From: Elephas maximus indicus
Lineage: Eukaryota; Chordata; Mammalia; Proboscidea; Elephantidae
Length of the DNA: 64,000 nt
Direction of reading: 5' to 3'
Assembly (NCBI RefSeq): GCF_024166365.1
Contig: NC_064838.1
Location: 75,470,001 to 75,534,000, forward strand
The position numbers were made by a program, and so were the translations under genes. The notes beneath the pieces were generated by a model. The model searched no databases. It saw only the letters and a program-made list of their open reading frames with translations, and was not told the origin of the DNA. Positions 11,893 to 22,487 of this stretch are shown here, piece after piece (position 1 is the first letter of the stretch; every line of letters starts with the position of its first letter).

Positions 11893-12178
11893 TTTCAGGA
11901 CTTTCGCTTGCTGATGTGGCACACTCCAAATGAGAAGAAATACCTGCAAACAACATCTATTAATAATCAGAACATGGGCATCATGCTTGGTAAAGTAGAG
12001 GGTCAGTGAAGAACAGAAAGGCCCTCAACCAGATGGGTTGACACAGTGGCTGCAATAATAGGATCAAGCATAAGAATGATCAAGAGAATGGTGTAGGACC
12101 AGGCAGAGTTTTGTTCTGTTGTACATAGGATTGTTATGAGTGGTAACCAACTCAATGGCACCTAACAACAATAAATGC
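11893..12178 (+). mobile_element. Internally deleted RTE LINE
   Basis: About 75 bp from the RTE 5' UTR/ORF start (TTGCTGATGTGGCACACTCC, compare 52855-52925) is joined near 11975 directly to the RTE 3' end (CATCATGCTTGGTAAAGTAG to GGCACCTAACAACAATAAA). About 2.5 kb of coding sequence is absent. It cannot encode endonuclease or reverse transcriptase, so if it moved in this form it did so in trans. Confidence 0.8.
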
Positions 12179-12179
12179 C

Positions 12180-12493
12180 TTTCAATATTTTGCCCATAGA
12201 AACCTTCAAAATTGCAGCTTGAAGCTTGAAATTTTTCTTCATTTCTTTCAGCTTGAGCAAAGCCAAGTGCATTCTTCCCTTCTGGTTTTCTAATTCCAGG
12301 TCTTTGAACATTTCATTATAACGCATTATTTGTCTTCTGCTTCCTTTTTTTTTTTTTTTCCTGTCTTTTTAAAAACCTTTTCCTTTCTTCATGTATGATG
12401 TCCTGGATGTTGTCCCACAACTCATCTGGTCTTCAGTCATTAGTATTTAATGTGTCAACCCTATTCTTGAGACGGTCTCCAAATTCAGGTGAG
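12180..12493 (-). mobile_element. RTE LINE internal fragment
   Basis: Complement of the RTE segment between the endonuclease and reverse transcriptase domains. CTCATCTGGTCTTCAGTCAT (12421-12440) corresponds to the coding stretch with CCAGATGAGTTGTGGAATGA near 53744 in the longest RTE copy. It lacks both ends of the element. Confidence 0.75.
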
Positions 12494-12495
12494 AT

Positions 12496-12669
12496 CAGAA
12501 ACCCTGGTGGAGTAGTAGTTAAGTGCTATGGCTGCTAACCAAAAGGTCGGCAGTTTGAATCTGCCAGGTGCTGCTTGGAAACTCTGCAGGGCAGTTCTAC
12601 TCTGTCCTATAGGGTCACTATGAGTCAAAATCGACTCAACGGCAGTGGGTTTTTTTTTTTTTTTTTTAA
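12496..12669 (+). repeat. AfroSINE
   Basis: Sense AfroSINE: AAACCCTGGTGGAGTAGTAG at the head, CGACTCAACGGCAGTGGG near the end, then a 19-bp T-rich tail. Confidence 0.9.
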
Positions 12670-14146
12670 TATATTCCAGATTGCAGTTTAAGATGCGCTT
12701 GGAAATCATGCCTACTTCCCCAAATATTTCTTTACAAATCTGAGGTGAAATGGGTCCTTAACATGAATTAATTCATCCCTTATAAAGCAATAAAGACCTA
12801 TAGAAAAGTGTCTACCTGTATGCTTAGCAAATAATAAGTATACATCAAGTGTTGGGTTGATTTTTTTTTTAATTTATTCTTTTAAAATGAAAACAGAAGC
12901 TGATAAAAATAATAATGCCTACTTCAGAGTGTTGTGCTGATGACAAAGTAAAATAATGCAAGGAAAGCAATTGTTCAGTGGCTTGTGTCCAGGATACAGT
13001 CCATGTTAGGTCTTGTTATCCCTATCTTACTACTAGCAGACTTAGGTTTTGAAACGTTAAATTCAAAAACATCAACAAAATGTGGATCTGGGATTTTCTT
13101 GTTCCAAAGCTCAGGTCCATGCCATCTGATCAATAAGGAAATAGGTGAGAATATTTCTTTTCTAAGGAGAACTTCAGATCAAGGATGGCCTTTCTACAGT
13201 TTCTACCCACCTCTTAAGGTTAAAAACTTCTGATTTTTTTGTTCATGCATAAATGAGACATGTCAGGGAAAGAAACTACAAATGATGTATAATCAGAAGG
13301 GAATGACCCCATATATGCATACACATACCCAATTTGACAACAACAGTATAGGTAAGGAATAGAAACAACATGTTGGGTATAAGCTGGTCTTAAGGCTTTT
13401 TTAATTATTAACCTATTATTTAGACAATGTGACCCAGTGTGATTCTGTGCAGCTCCTTGAGGTATATCAGTTTCAAAATTATATAACTTTATTATAAAAT
13501 AATTTATACATAGCTTTCCTGATCATCTCACAGGATTGTGATGAGGGCCAGTTTTGAAACTGTGAAAATGTTGCTTATGATAAGGAACTGTTGCAAATTT
13601 TCGTTATTACTATCCCACTTAATAAGCCAGCTGCTTGACCCATTGAAAGCATTTCCATGAGTCAACCAGATAATTAATCCAACTTTTGACTTCATTTTCC
13701 ATAAGTAGACACAGCATTGAAGGATGAGTGTGTCCTCACCTGCATCTATAACAGAAATTAATCACTCAAATTGTTTACATATAATGTTTGCTGAAGAGAT
13801 GAATAAGAGAAAAGTAGGGCTTATTGTGAACATTATCAATAAATTGACTTTGTTGAACACAATTTAGAATTAACAAATAAAATTAACAGATATACAATGT
13901 ATAAGTTAATACCTTCTGTTTGCTCACTTTAAAACAACCATTTTCTTATGTTCCCAGGGACCTAGGCAATCCTAACACTTCAAAACAACCATTTTCTTAT
14001 GTTCCCGGGGGCCTAGGCAATCCTAATTGTGCCACATCTATTAACTTCATATTCAGCTACAAGCTGTCACCCAGAAAACAAGAATGTATAATATACTTAA
14101 TAAGGTCCTTGGGCCTATCAACAACCATTTGTTAAAAATAAAAGAA
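12670..14146. other. Receptor upstream flank without a receptor (array unit 2)
   Basis: Aligns in the same orientation over most of its length with 3806-5240, the upstream flank of the intact receptor. Here the sequence that should hold a receptor to the left is replaced by SINE and RTE copies. It is a duplicated unit that has lost its gene. The right edge is the 5' end of an L1. Confidence 0.7.
13931..14029 (+). repeat. 51-bp tandem duplication
   Basis: A 51-bp unit beginning AAAACAACCATTTTCTTATG is present twice (13931 and 13982) with few differences. The matching place in unit 1 (about 5059) has a single copy, so this duplication arose after the array formed. Confidence 0.85.
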
Positions 14147-17100
14147 TGGAATTTCCAGCCAACACGGCACCATAGACAGAAGCACCACGCCGTCCCTCCA
14201 CAGCAAAGATCTGAAAAAGCTAAGCAAAACAGAGACAAACATCAGTCCTGAAACCTGAAGTGTCAAATGAAAAGATAAAGAACTCAGCCAAGCACCAAAT
14301 GAAATAAGAAATAGAGAGAATAGAACGAGGAGAGATGTGTGCGGAGGTCCCCTATCAGCTAACACAGCACAGATTCACCACCTTGGACTCCTGTCAGGGA
14401 CCAACAGATAAGGAGCACAGGAAAGCAGCCTCATGGAGCCCCAGAAGGAGACAGAGCACCTGGTAACCAGCAATACACTCATTCCTGCCCCCATTCTCTC
14501 CCTGCTACTCTACCTCTGTGCTTCCTGGCTGGGAGCTGTGGCTCAGCCAGCCAGAAAGTGCAGCATCCATGCCACTTGGATTTGCTCCACCCAAATCAGA
14601 GATCGGTGGGCAAGGAGTACAGGAAAGCAGCTTCACAAATTTCCCAGCAGGAGACAGAACACCTGGTAACCAGTGATATAAGCTTTCCTAACTCCTACCC
14701 TTTTTCCACCCTCCTGGCCTTCTCTGCTTCCTGCCAGCTGTAGTCTCTTGGCCTGGAGGCAACTGCTTCAGCCCCAGGCCACTTGAGTGCCGTTTGTCTG
14801 TTGCTGGTGTTACTTTTTCCATTTCTTTTTGGTTTCTTCTCTGCCTCCCATCGCCTCCCCCTGTTTCCTCTCAAGCACCTGGCTCTGCGTGCCATCTTTG
14901 CTTCCTCTTGAAAGGCTTTGAAACAACACTTGACTGGGGAACCACTCCCCCAACCCACAACACCATGCTGGTGGAATCCCCAAGGCTTTTGTTGTCATTA
15001 TTGTTATGCTTTGTTCTGTTTGTTTATTTGTCTTCTTTTTCTTTTTGCAGCTTGGGAGCCCCTCCTACCTAGGCTGCACTGCACAGCTTAGGAGCTAGTC
15101 CCCCAATCTGCACAGCTGCATAGGTGGGATTCCTGGGGGCATTTCTTTTTTCCTTTCTATCCTTCTTCATTTCTCAGTTCTCATCTCTATACACTTACCT
15201 TCTTTTCCTGTCTCCTGAATACCTGGTTCTGTGTAACATCTGCATCCCCTCTAGCCAGGCTATATTGTGCACCTGGGAGCCACTTTCTCAGTTTTTGCAG
15301 CCACGTCAGTGGGACCCTGGGGCTTTTCATTTCTTTCTTCCAAATTTTTATCTAGTTTTTTTTTTTCTTTTTGTTTTTGTCCCTTTCTCAGTTTCTCATT
15401 TCTCCACTCTAATGGCAAGCTCCCTTAGCCCTCTTTTTTTATTGCTTTGTTTGTTTTTGGCTCCTATTTCTCTCTCCCATCTCTCCTCTTCCCCAAACCC
15501 ATATTAGCTCTACACTTGAAAACCTCCCCCCTTCTTCCTGCCTACCAGCGTTGCACACTGAACATCACACCCTTGAGCAGCACAGACAAGGCCTACCAGA
15601 ACCTGCCCAGCACTGATTCGGACCCGCCCTGTGGGCCCTAGTATGCGACACAAACAACCCATCCCAGCCCCATCCCTTCAGCTGGACCTGCCTTGCTGCA
15701 CCATAGCTGAGTGACTGGCCCTACCCATTGGACAAGGAAGTAAAAAGTATCATGACAACAGACAAGTAAACAACAAAGAATGCACAGCCCACCTGCTTAG
15801 ACATAACCAAATAAAACAAAAATGCAGGATTAAACAAACAGATCTACAATCAACAAATGAAGAAAATACCTACTGAATGTCCCAAAGACAGCAGACAATT
15901 TCAAAACATATTTAAAAAAGGCATAAAAAAAAAGACCAGATTACTTTCCAGTAGAAGAAAAGACACCAGAACTACCTAATAAGGAATTTAAATCTCTAAT
16001 GTTCAGAGCTGTCGAAGAGTTAAATCAAAAAGCAGACAAAAATGAGGAAAAAATAGACAAATTCATGGAAAAGACAGGCAAATTCATGGAAAATGCAGAC
16101 AAAAAATGGAAGAATTTAGGAAAATAAAACAGGAAAAAAATGCCAAAATAAATTCACAACTAGAAGTCATACAGAAACAACAGTTAGAAATCCAAAAGAT
16201 AAAAAACAAGATTTCAAAAATGGACAATGTCATAGAAGGGCTGAGGAACAGGTTTGAAATGATGGAAGACAGGATCAGCAAAATTGAAAACAAATGCTTG
16301 GCTACAACTCTGTTTGAGGAAACATAAAAAAAACAATGAAGAAACTGAAAATTGTGTGGGATACAATCAAAAACAAAAATTTGCAAGGGATCGGAATTCC
16401 AGAACAGGGGAAAAAACGGAAAACACAGAAAGGATCATTGAAGAATTGCTGACAGAAAACTTCCCTAAATATCATGAAAGATGAAAAGCTGACCATCCAA
16501 CAAGCTCAACGAACCCCATCTAGGATAGACCCCAAAAGAAAATCACCAAGGCATATCATAATCACACTCACTAAAACCAAATAAAAGGAAAAATCCTGAG
16601 AGCAGCTTGAGAATAACAAAAGGTCACATACAAAGGAGAAACAGTAAGACTAAACTCTGATTATTCAGCAGAAACCATGCAGGCAAGGAGACAATGGGAT
16701 GACATAAATAAAACCTTGAAAGAAAAAGAATTGTCAACCAAGAATACTATATCTTGCAAAACTCTCATTCAAACATAATGATGAAATTAGAACTTTCCCA
16801 GATAAGCAGAAATTAAGGAAATATGTAAAAATCAAAACAAACTTACAAGAATTATTAAAGGGAGTCCTTCTGTCTGAGAACAAACAACATCAGGCCACAA
16901 CCTGAATGTGGGATACAAGATTGTACCAGCCAGATACCAAACTAGGACATGGACTATCAAGGACCATCCAAAACCAAAAGAATTACAACAGGGAACAAGA
17001 GAGGTTAATTTGTAAATGACATCAGAACAATTAAAGAGGGAATAAACGGTATAGGTTATGGGTATAGAACTTTCTACTGGAGAGGAAGACAAGCTGATAC

Positions 17101-17158
17101 CAAGTAATAGTAGACTGGTTCAAACCTAGGGAAATAACAGTAAATTTCAAGGTAACAA
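14147..17158 (+). mobile_element. L1 LINE, 5' UTR and ORF1 only
   Basis: The 5' end begins near 14147 (GAATTTCCAGCCAACACGGC). A long GC-richer, CT-rich 5' UTR (to about 15780) holds pyrimidine tracts and spurious frames. ORF1 follows, then the ORF1-ORF2 spacer (17127-17158 matches the spacer of the right-end L1 near 61950-61985 on the opposite strand). No ORF2 is present: the L1 stops at the junction with an RTE copy. This resembles a half-L1, either by later deletion or by a complex insertion. Confidence 0.8.
15850..16905 (+). pseudogene. L1 ORF1p remnant (RNA-binding chaperone)
   Basis: Broken ORF1 of the L1. In normal elements ORF1p is a trimeric RNA-binding protein that coats L1 RNA. Visible parts: an N-terminal stretch with PELPNKEFKSL near 15967, a coiled coil at 16106-16327 (MEEFRKIKQEKN through KISKMDNVIEGL and RISKIENK), the RRM-like region around 16380-16560, and the C-terminal domain at about 16650-16905 (QARRQWDDI, then LLKGVLLSENK) ending in TGA at 16903-16905. 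These parts lie in different reading frames, so it is not functional. The start codon is not identifiable with confidence. Confidence 0.75.
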
Positions 17159-18421
17159 CAATGAAAGTTTTGAAGATCATTCAAAAATGGCTGCAGCAGT
17201 ATATTGACAGGCAACTGATAGAAATTCAGGCCGGTTTCAGAAGAGGACATGGAACCAGGGCTATCACTGTTGATGTTGGATGGATCCTGGCTGAAAGCAG
17301 AGAATACCAGAAGGATGTTTACCTGTGTTTTATTGACTATGCAAAGGCATTTGAATGTGTGGATCATAACAAATTATGGATAAAATTGCAAAGAATGGGA
17401 ATTCCAGAACTCTTAATTGTGCTCATGAGGAACCTTTATATAGATCAAGAAGCAGTTGTTCAGACAGAACAAGGGGATACTGATTGATTTAAAGTCAGGA
17501 AAGGTGTGCATCAAGGCTGTATTCTTTCACCATACCTATTTAATCTGTATGATGAGCAAATAATCCAAGAAGCTGGACTATATGAAGAAGAACAGGTCAT
17601 CAGGATTAGAGGAAGACTCATTAACAACCTGTGTTATGCAGATGACATAACATTGCTTGCTGAAAGTGAAGAGGACTTGAAGCACTTACTAATGAAGATC
17701 AAAGACCACAGCCTTTAGTATGGATTACACCTCAACATAAAGAAAACAAAAATCCTCCCAACTGGACCAATGAGCAACATCATGATAAATGGAGAAAAGA
17801 TTGAAGTTGTCAAGGATTTCATTTTACTTGGATCCACAATCAACAGCCATGGAAGCAGCATTGAAGAAATCAAAAGACGCATTGCATTGGGCAAAAATCT
17901 GCTGCAAAGGACCTCTTTTAAGTGTTGAAGAGCAAAGACGTCACCTTGAAGACTAAGGTGTGCCTGGCCCAAGTCATGGTATTTTCAATCTCTGCATATG
18001 CATGTGAAAGCTAGACAGTGAACAAGGAAAATCGAAGGAGAATTGATGCCTTTGAATTGTGATGTAGGCAAAGAATATTGAATATACCGTGGACTGCAAA
18101 AAGGACAAACAAATCTGTCTTAGAAGAAGTACAACCAGAATGCTCCTTAGAAGCACGGATGGCAAGACTGTATCTTACATACTTTGGACAAGTTGTCAGG
18201 ACGTATCAGTCCCTGGAGAAGGACATCATGCTTGGCAGAGTACAGGGGTCAGTGGAAAAGAGGAAGACCTTCAATGAGGTGGATTGACACAGTGGCTGCA
18301 ACAATGGGCTCAAGCATAACAACAATTGTAAGGATGGCTACGGACGAGGCAATATTTCATTCTGCTGTTCCTGGTGTCGCTACGAGTCAGAACCGACTCG
18401 ACGGCACCTAACAAAAAAAAC
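17159..18421 (+). mobile_element. RTE LINE, 5'-truncated, reverse transcriptase to 3' end
   Basis: The 3' half of an RTE element. Reverse transcriptase remnants include DVYLCFIDYAKAFECVDHNK (about 17317-17376) and LCYADDITLLAESEEDL (about 17632-17682), which keeps the YADD catalytic motif. In-frame stops and shifts separate the pieces (for example TGA after QGDTD near 17485). The 3' end is GGCACCTAACAAAAAAAACA (18403-18422). Confidence 0.9.
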
Positions 18422-18712
18422 AAGGGTAGTGCTGTCTAAAATATCAATTTTTTAAAATTTATGCACATAAAGTGAGAGTTTAAGCCATTTAGAGAGTTGG
18501 GGAAGGAAATGTGCTCCACACAAAGGGAATGTACAGCCTATGAATGTACAGGCCCTATGGAAAAAGTGTACCTCATCAGCAAGTGGAACAGAAAGGGACT
18601 GCATGGACTGGAGAATCTCTGAGGGTCAGCCATGAGAGAGGAGTTTAGAGAGGCAGAAGGGTAACAAGATTACTGCTGCCTGATCTTTAGCAAATGCAAA
18701 GTTTTAACTTTT

Positions 18713-18882
18713 ACCCTGAGAGACATGGAGTGCCATTGTGGTAGAGTCATGATATGATCTTACTTATTATGGGTTTAAAGGTACAGTGGTTAAGAGTACC
18801 CTGAGAGACATGGAGTGCCATTGTGGTAGAGTCATGATATGATCTTACTTATTATGGGTTTAAAGGTACAGTGGTTAAGAGT
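18713..18882 (+). repeat. 85-bp perfect tandem duplication
   Basis: The unit starting ACCCTGAGAGACATGGAGTG occupies 18713-18797 and again 18798-18882 with no difference that I can see. The right edge of the unit runs 17 bp or more into the head of the neighbouring AfroSINE (CAGTGGTTAAGAGT), so it arose after the SINE inserted. Confidence 0.95.
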
Positions 18883-19018
18883 CTGGCTGCTAACCAGAAG
18901 GCCAGCAGTTCAAATCCACCAGCCACTCCTTGGAAACCCTACAAGCAGCTCTACTCTGTCCTTTAGGGACGTTATGAGCTGGAATCAACTCAACAGCAAT
19001 GGTTTTGGTTTTGGTTCT
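18858..19018 (+). repeat. AfroSINE
   Basis: Sense AfroSINE: GGTACAGTGGTTAAGAGTCT head, ACTCCTTGGAAACCCTACAA body, CTCAACAGCAATGGTTTTGG end. Confidence 0.85.
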
Positions 19019-19444
19019 AGTTGCTGTGCTGAGGATAGACTATTGGAGTAGAGTATAATAGGTAAAAGCACTGAGACTATGTGAGAGACAATCCTAATCA
19101 TCCAGGTGAAAGATGGTGGTGGCTAGGAATTAGGTGATAGCTCCAAAAATGACAAGATGCTCTTGAATTTGGAATATATGTTAAAGTTAAAGCCAACAGG
19201 ATTTTTGAATAGAGTAGATGTAGGGAATGAGAAAAAAAATAAACCAAATGTGCCATCAGTCGGGATGGAGGATGATGTGAGTGGAGTCAATTTGGGGATG
19301 AGAGCAGAACCAGGCTTGCAGCTTTGGATTTGTTTAGTATATCTATTTGTCATTTAGATGACAATACCATGGAAGGAATTGGATTTCCAGGTCTCAATCT
19401 CAAGGAAGCAGTCTGAGTGGAGATATTTGGGAATTTTTGTCCTG

Positions 19445-19445
<1 letters not shown>

Positions 19446-19476
<31 letters not shown>

Positions 19477-19503
19477 TACATACATATATATATATATATA
19501 TAT
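19446..19503. repeat. (TA)n microsatellite
   Basis: Nearly pure TA repeat of about 55 bp with a short CATACA interruption near 19478-19484. The corresponding site near 535 in unit 1 lacks it. Confidence 0.95.
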
Positions 19504-20091
19504 AGGAAGGAAAGAGAGGGATAGATCAGTTAGGTTAAATTCTGGTAATGGATTTAATAAAATGAGAAATGAATAACTAATTTAAATTGAATGATTCAGA
19601 GGCCTGTGGTGATCTTGAGAAGAGGATTTTTAGAAAGTATTAAGTATTGAAGTGTAATTGAAGGGGATTAAAGAGAATAGAAGGAGAGAAAGAGAAGACA
19701 CATTATAGCGATCTTTTGAGTTCTGCTGCTAAAAAAGGGAGAATGGAATGGGATATTAGATGTTGAAAGAAGTAGAGTCAAGGAAAGATTTTTTTGTTTT
19801 TCTTTTTTTTTTAACAATGAGAGAGGTAACAGATTCCTCTCTTTAGTGATTTCTTTTGGTTATCATAGTCTAAGCAAGCAGAAAATTCAACTCTCTTTTT
19901 TATGTGTAAGAATACTGAGCTGCCAGTTCTGAGATGGTGAGTGATGTGAGGGTGGAAATAGCATATCCTGATCTAACCTCCATGTTAGTATTTTCTTGTT
20001 TCATTAAATACCTTTCTGTTTTGAAAGGTCCATTCCCTGTAAAGTTCTTGTTTAACTTCAATATATTTCTTCTTGAAGTTTTTTTTTTTTT

Positions 20092-21766
20092 AAGTTTAAT
20101 GTTTTATTCCACCACCAACCTGGTCCACAAATTCCTTATGACTTTTTCACTTTCTTATTCCTGAAAGTGTAAATCATAGGATTGGGTAGGGCAGTTGCTG
20201 TTGTCCTTAGGTGCTGTTAGGTCTTTTCCAACTCTTAATAACCCTACATACAAATGAATGAAACACTACATGGTCCTGCACCATCCTCACAATAGTCACT
20301 GTGTTTGAGCCCACTGTTGCAGCAACTGTGTCATTTGATCTTGTCATCAAGGGTCTTCATCTTTTTTGATGACCCACTACCTTGTCAAGCATAAAGTCCT
20401 TCTACAGAGACTGGCTGTTCCTGATAACATGTCCACGGAATGAAAATACACAAGACGAAGTCTCGCCATCCTCGTTTTGAAGGAGAACTCTGACTTACTT
20501 CTTCCAAGAGAGACTCCTTCATTCTTTCTGGAAGTCCATCGTATATCCAGTATTCCTTGCCAACACCAGAATTCAAATGCTTCAATTCTTCCTCAATCTT
20601 CCTTATTCATTATCCAGCTTTCACCTGCATATGAGGCAACTGAAAACACCATGGTTTGGGTTAGGCACACCATAGTCCTCGAAGTGACATCATTGCTTTA
20701 TAACACTTTAAAGATGTCTTTTGCAGCAGATTTGCCCGATGAAATATGTCTTTTGCTTTCTTGACTTTTGCTTCCATGGTCACTGATTTCGTATCCAAGG
20801 AAAATGAAATCCTGGACAACTTCAACATTTTCTCCGTTTATCACAATTTTTCTTATCTGTCCAGTTGTGAGAGTTTCTGTATTCTTTCTGTTGAAGTGCA
20901 ATCCTTAGGGAAGGCTGTAGCTTTTGATCTTCATCAGTAAGAGCTTCAAGCCCTCTTCACTTTCAGCATGTGAAGTTGTGTCATCTGTATATCACAGGTT
21001 GTTAATGAATCTTCCTCCAATGCTGATGCTGCATTCTTTTTCTTATACTCCAACTTCTTGAATTATATGCCCAGGCTACAGGTTAAAAGAGTACGGTCAA
21101 AGCATGCAAGTCTGATGTACATCTTTCCTGACTTTAAACCACCACAGTATTCCCTTGTTATGTTTGAAGAACTGCCTCTTGGTCTATGTACAGGTTATGC
21201 ATGATCAAAATTCAGTACTCTGAAGTTTCCATTCTTCATGGGGGAGTTAGGATGGTGTAAAAAATGGCCACTATCTTGTTGAATGAGAAAGCCGATGGAG
21301 GTCATGTGTACATAAGTATGTATAGGACAAGGAACAAAACCATGATGGTATTGTGAGATCCACAGGTGAAGAAAAATTTCCTCTGACCTTCAGAGCTATG
21401 AGCTCACAGCAAAAGCAAGATAACACAATAGGAGATAAGCAACAAGGAGAAGTTTATGATTCAGATAAACCCATTATTGGCAACCACCAAAAGGGAAAAA
21501 AAACATGAGTTTCAGAGCAGACAAGCTCAAATAATGCATATAAATCACATATGAAGTGATCAGTGACATTGGGGCCACAGAAGGGCAGCTTGAAAATAAA
21601 GAGAATTTGTATAACAGAATGCAAGAAGCCCCCTGTCCAGGCTATTCCCATCAGAATGCCACAGAGCCTCCAGCTCATGATAGAAGGGTAGTGCAATGGT
21701 TTGCAAATGACCACATAGTGGTCGTAGGTCATAGTGATGAGGATAATCAACTTCACTCCCCATCTA
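20092..21766 (-). pseudogene. OR4C15-like olfactory receptor pseudogene, split by RTE
   Basis: Receptor sequence close to the intact gene at 2366-3301. The C-terminal end is at 20105-20200 and the rest at 21238-21766, separated by an RTE insertion. Recognisable pieces include [20 protein letters not shown] (DHY instead of DRY) and QILFIFKLPFCGPNVTDHF. The N-terminal third (TM1 to TM3) is missing, cut off where L1 sequence begins near 21766. Small indels also shift the frame. It is a dead duplicate of the OR4C15-like gene. Confidence 0.85.
20201..21237 (-). mobile_element. RTE LINE 3' part inserted in the OR pseudogene
   Basis: Antisense RTE with its 3' terminus at the left (CTTAGGTGCTGTTAGGTC, about 20209) and a 5' truncation at the right near 21236, inside the reverse transcriptase. 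The receptor sequence resumes exactly where it left off: GGTAGGGCAGTT on the left and GGGGGAGTTAGG on the right suggest a short target duplication around GGGAGTT. Confidence 0.85.
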
Positions 21767-22285
21767 CCACAGAGACTGAAAGATAATGGCATGAACAGAT
21801 ATACACACATTGCTTCTTTATTCACAATAGCAAATAAACGGAAATAACAGAAGTGACCATCAATAGATAATGGAAGAACAAATTGTGATACATAAATACA
21901 ATGGAATACTACGCAGCAATAAAGAACAATGATGAGTCTGCAAAACATATTATAACATGGATGGGCCTGCAAGACATAATGCTAAGTGAAATGAGTCAAA
22001 CACATAAGGACAAATATTGGAGGATCCCTCATTTTTAAGATAAGACTAGACACATAAAGAAAAACAATGTTCATTATTGATTACCAGGGAGAGGATGGGG
22101 GAGGGAGCATGCTTTATAATGTAGAAATTTGTCGTTTATTTTTGGTGATGGGAAAAGTGGCACCAAATGTGCATGTAGTGAGCACAGCACAACCAAAGTA
22201 AAAATGAGTGTTTGAGCACATATGGATGTGTATAAGCATATTGTTATGTGGGCTGGTACAGGTATGCACATAAGTGAGAACAAAG
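21767..22285 (+). mobile_element. L1 3' fragment
   Basis: The C-terminal end of L1 ORF2 and the start of its 3' UTR: TCTTTATTCACAATAGC, TACAATGGAATACTACGCAG, AATGCTAAGTGAAATGAG. It is truncated at the left against the receptor pseudogene and interrupted at the right by an AfroSINE. Confidence 0.8.
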
Positions 22286-22396
22286 GAAAGAGTAGAACTG
22301 TCCCATACAGGTTCCAGTGAGCACCTTGTGGATTTGAACTGCCAACCTTTTGGTTAGCAGTCATTGTTCTTAACTATTACACCACCAGGGTTTCCC
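22286..22396 (-). repeat. AfroSINE, 5' part
   Basis: Antisense partial AfroSINE with GAGTAGAACTGTCCCATACA at the left and ACACCACCAGGGTTTCCC at the right. The RTE-like 3' end is missing. 22397-22487 to its right is A-rich and probably more L1 3' UTR. Confidence 0.8.
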
Positions 22397-22487
22397 AGGT
22401 ATCTATAAAAAAAAAAAATTTGTAAATACAAATATGTGGGTGCAGGCACATATATTCATTAAAGACACAAATACTGATACTCTTCAG

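Larger units (their letters stand above)
18422..20091. other. Receptor downstream flank (array unit 3)
   Basis: Non-coding. 18424-18483 matches 11822-11891, and from about 18699 to 20090 it matches 1-2365 in the same orientation. It lies 3' of the split receptor pseudogene exactly as 1-2365 lies 3' of the intact receptor. Its AfroSINE (18858-19018) is unique to this copy. Confidence 0.7.

Noticed and set aside
14433-15641. Several plus-strand frames of 60-127 codons rich in Leu, Phe and Ser
   Set aside because: They lie in the pyrimidine-rich L1 5' UTR and have no domain. Composition alone explains them.
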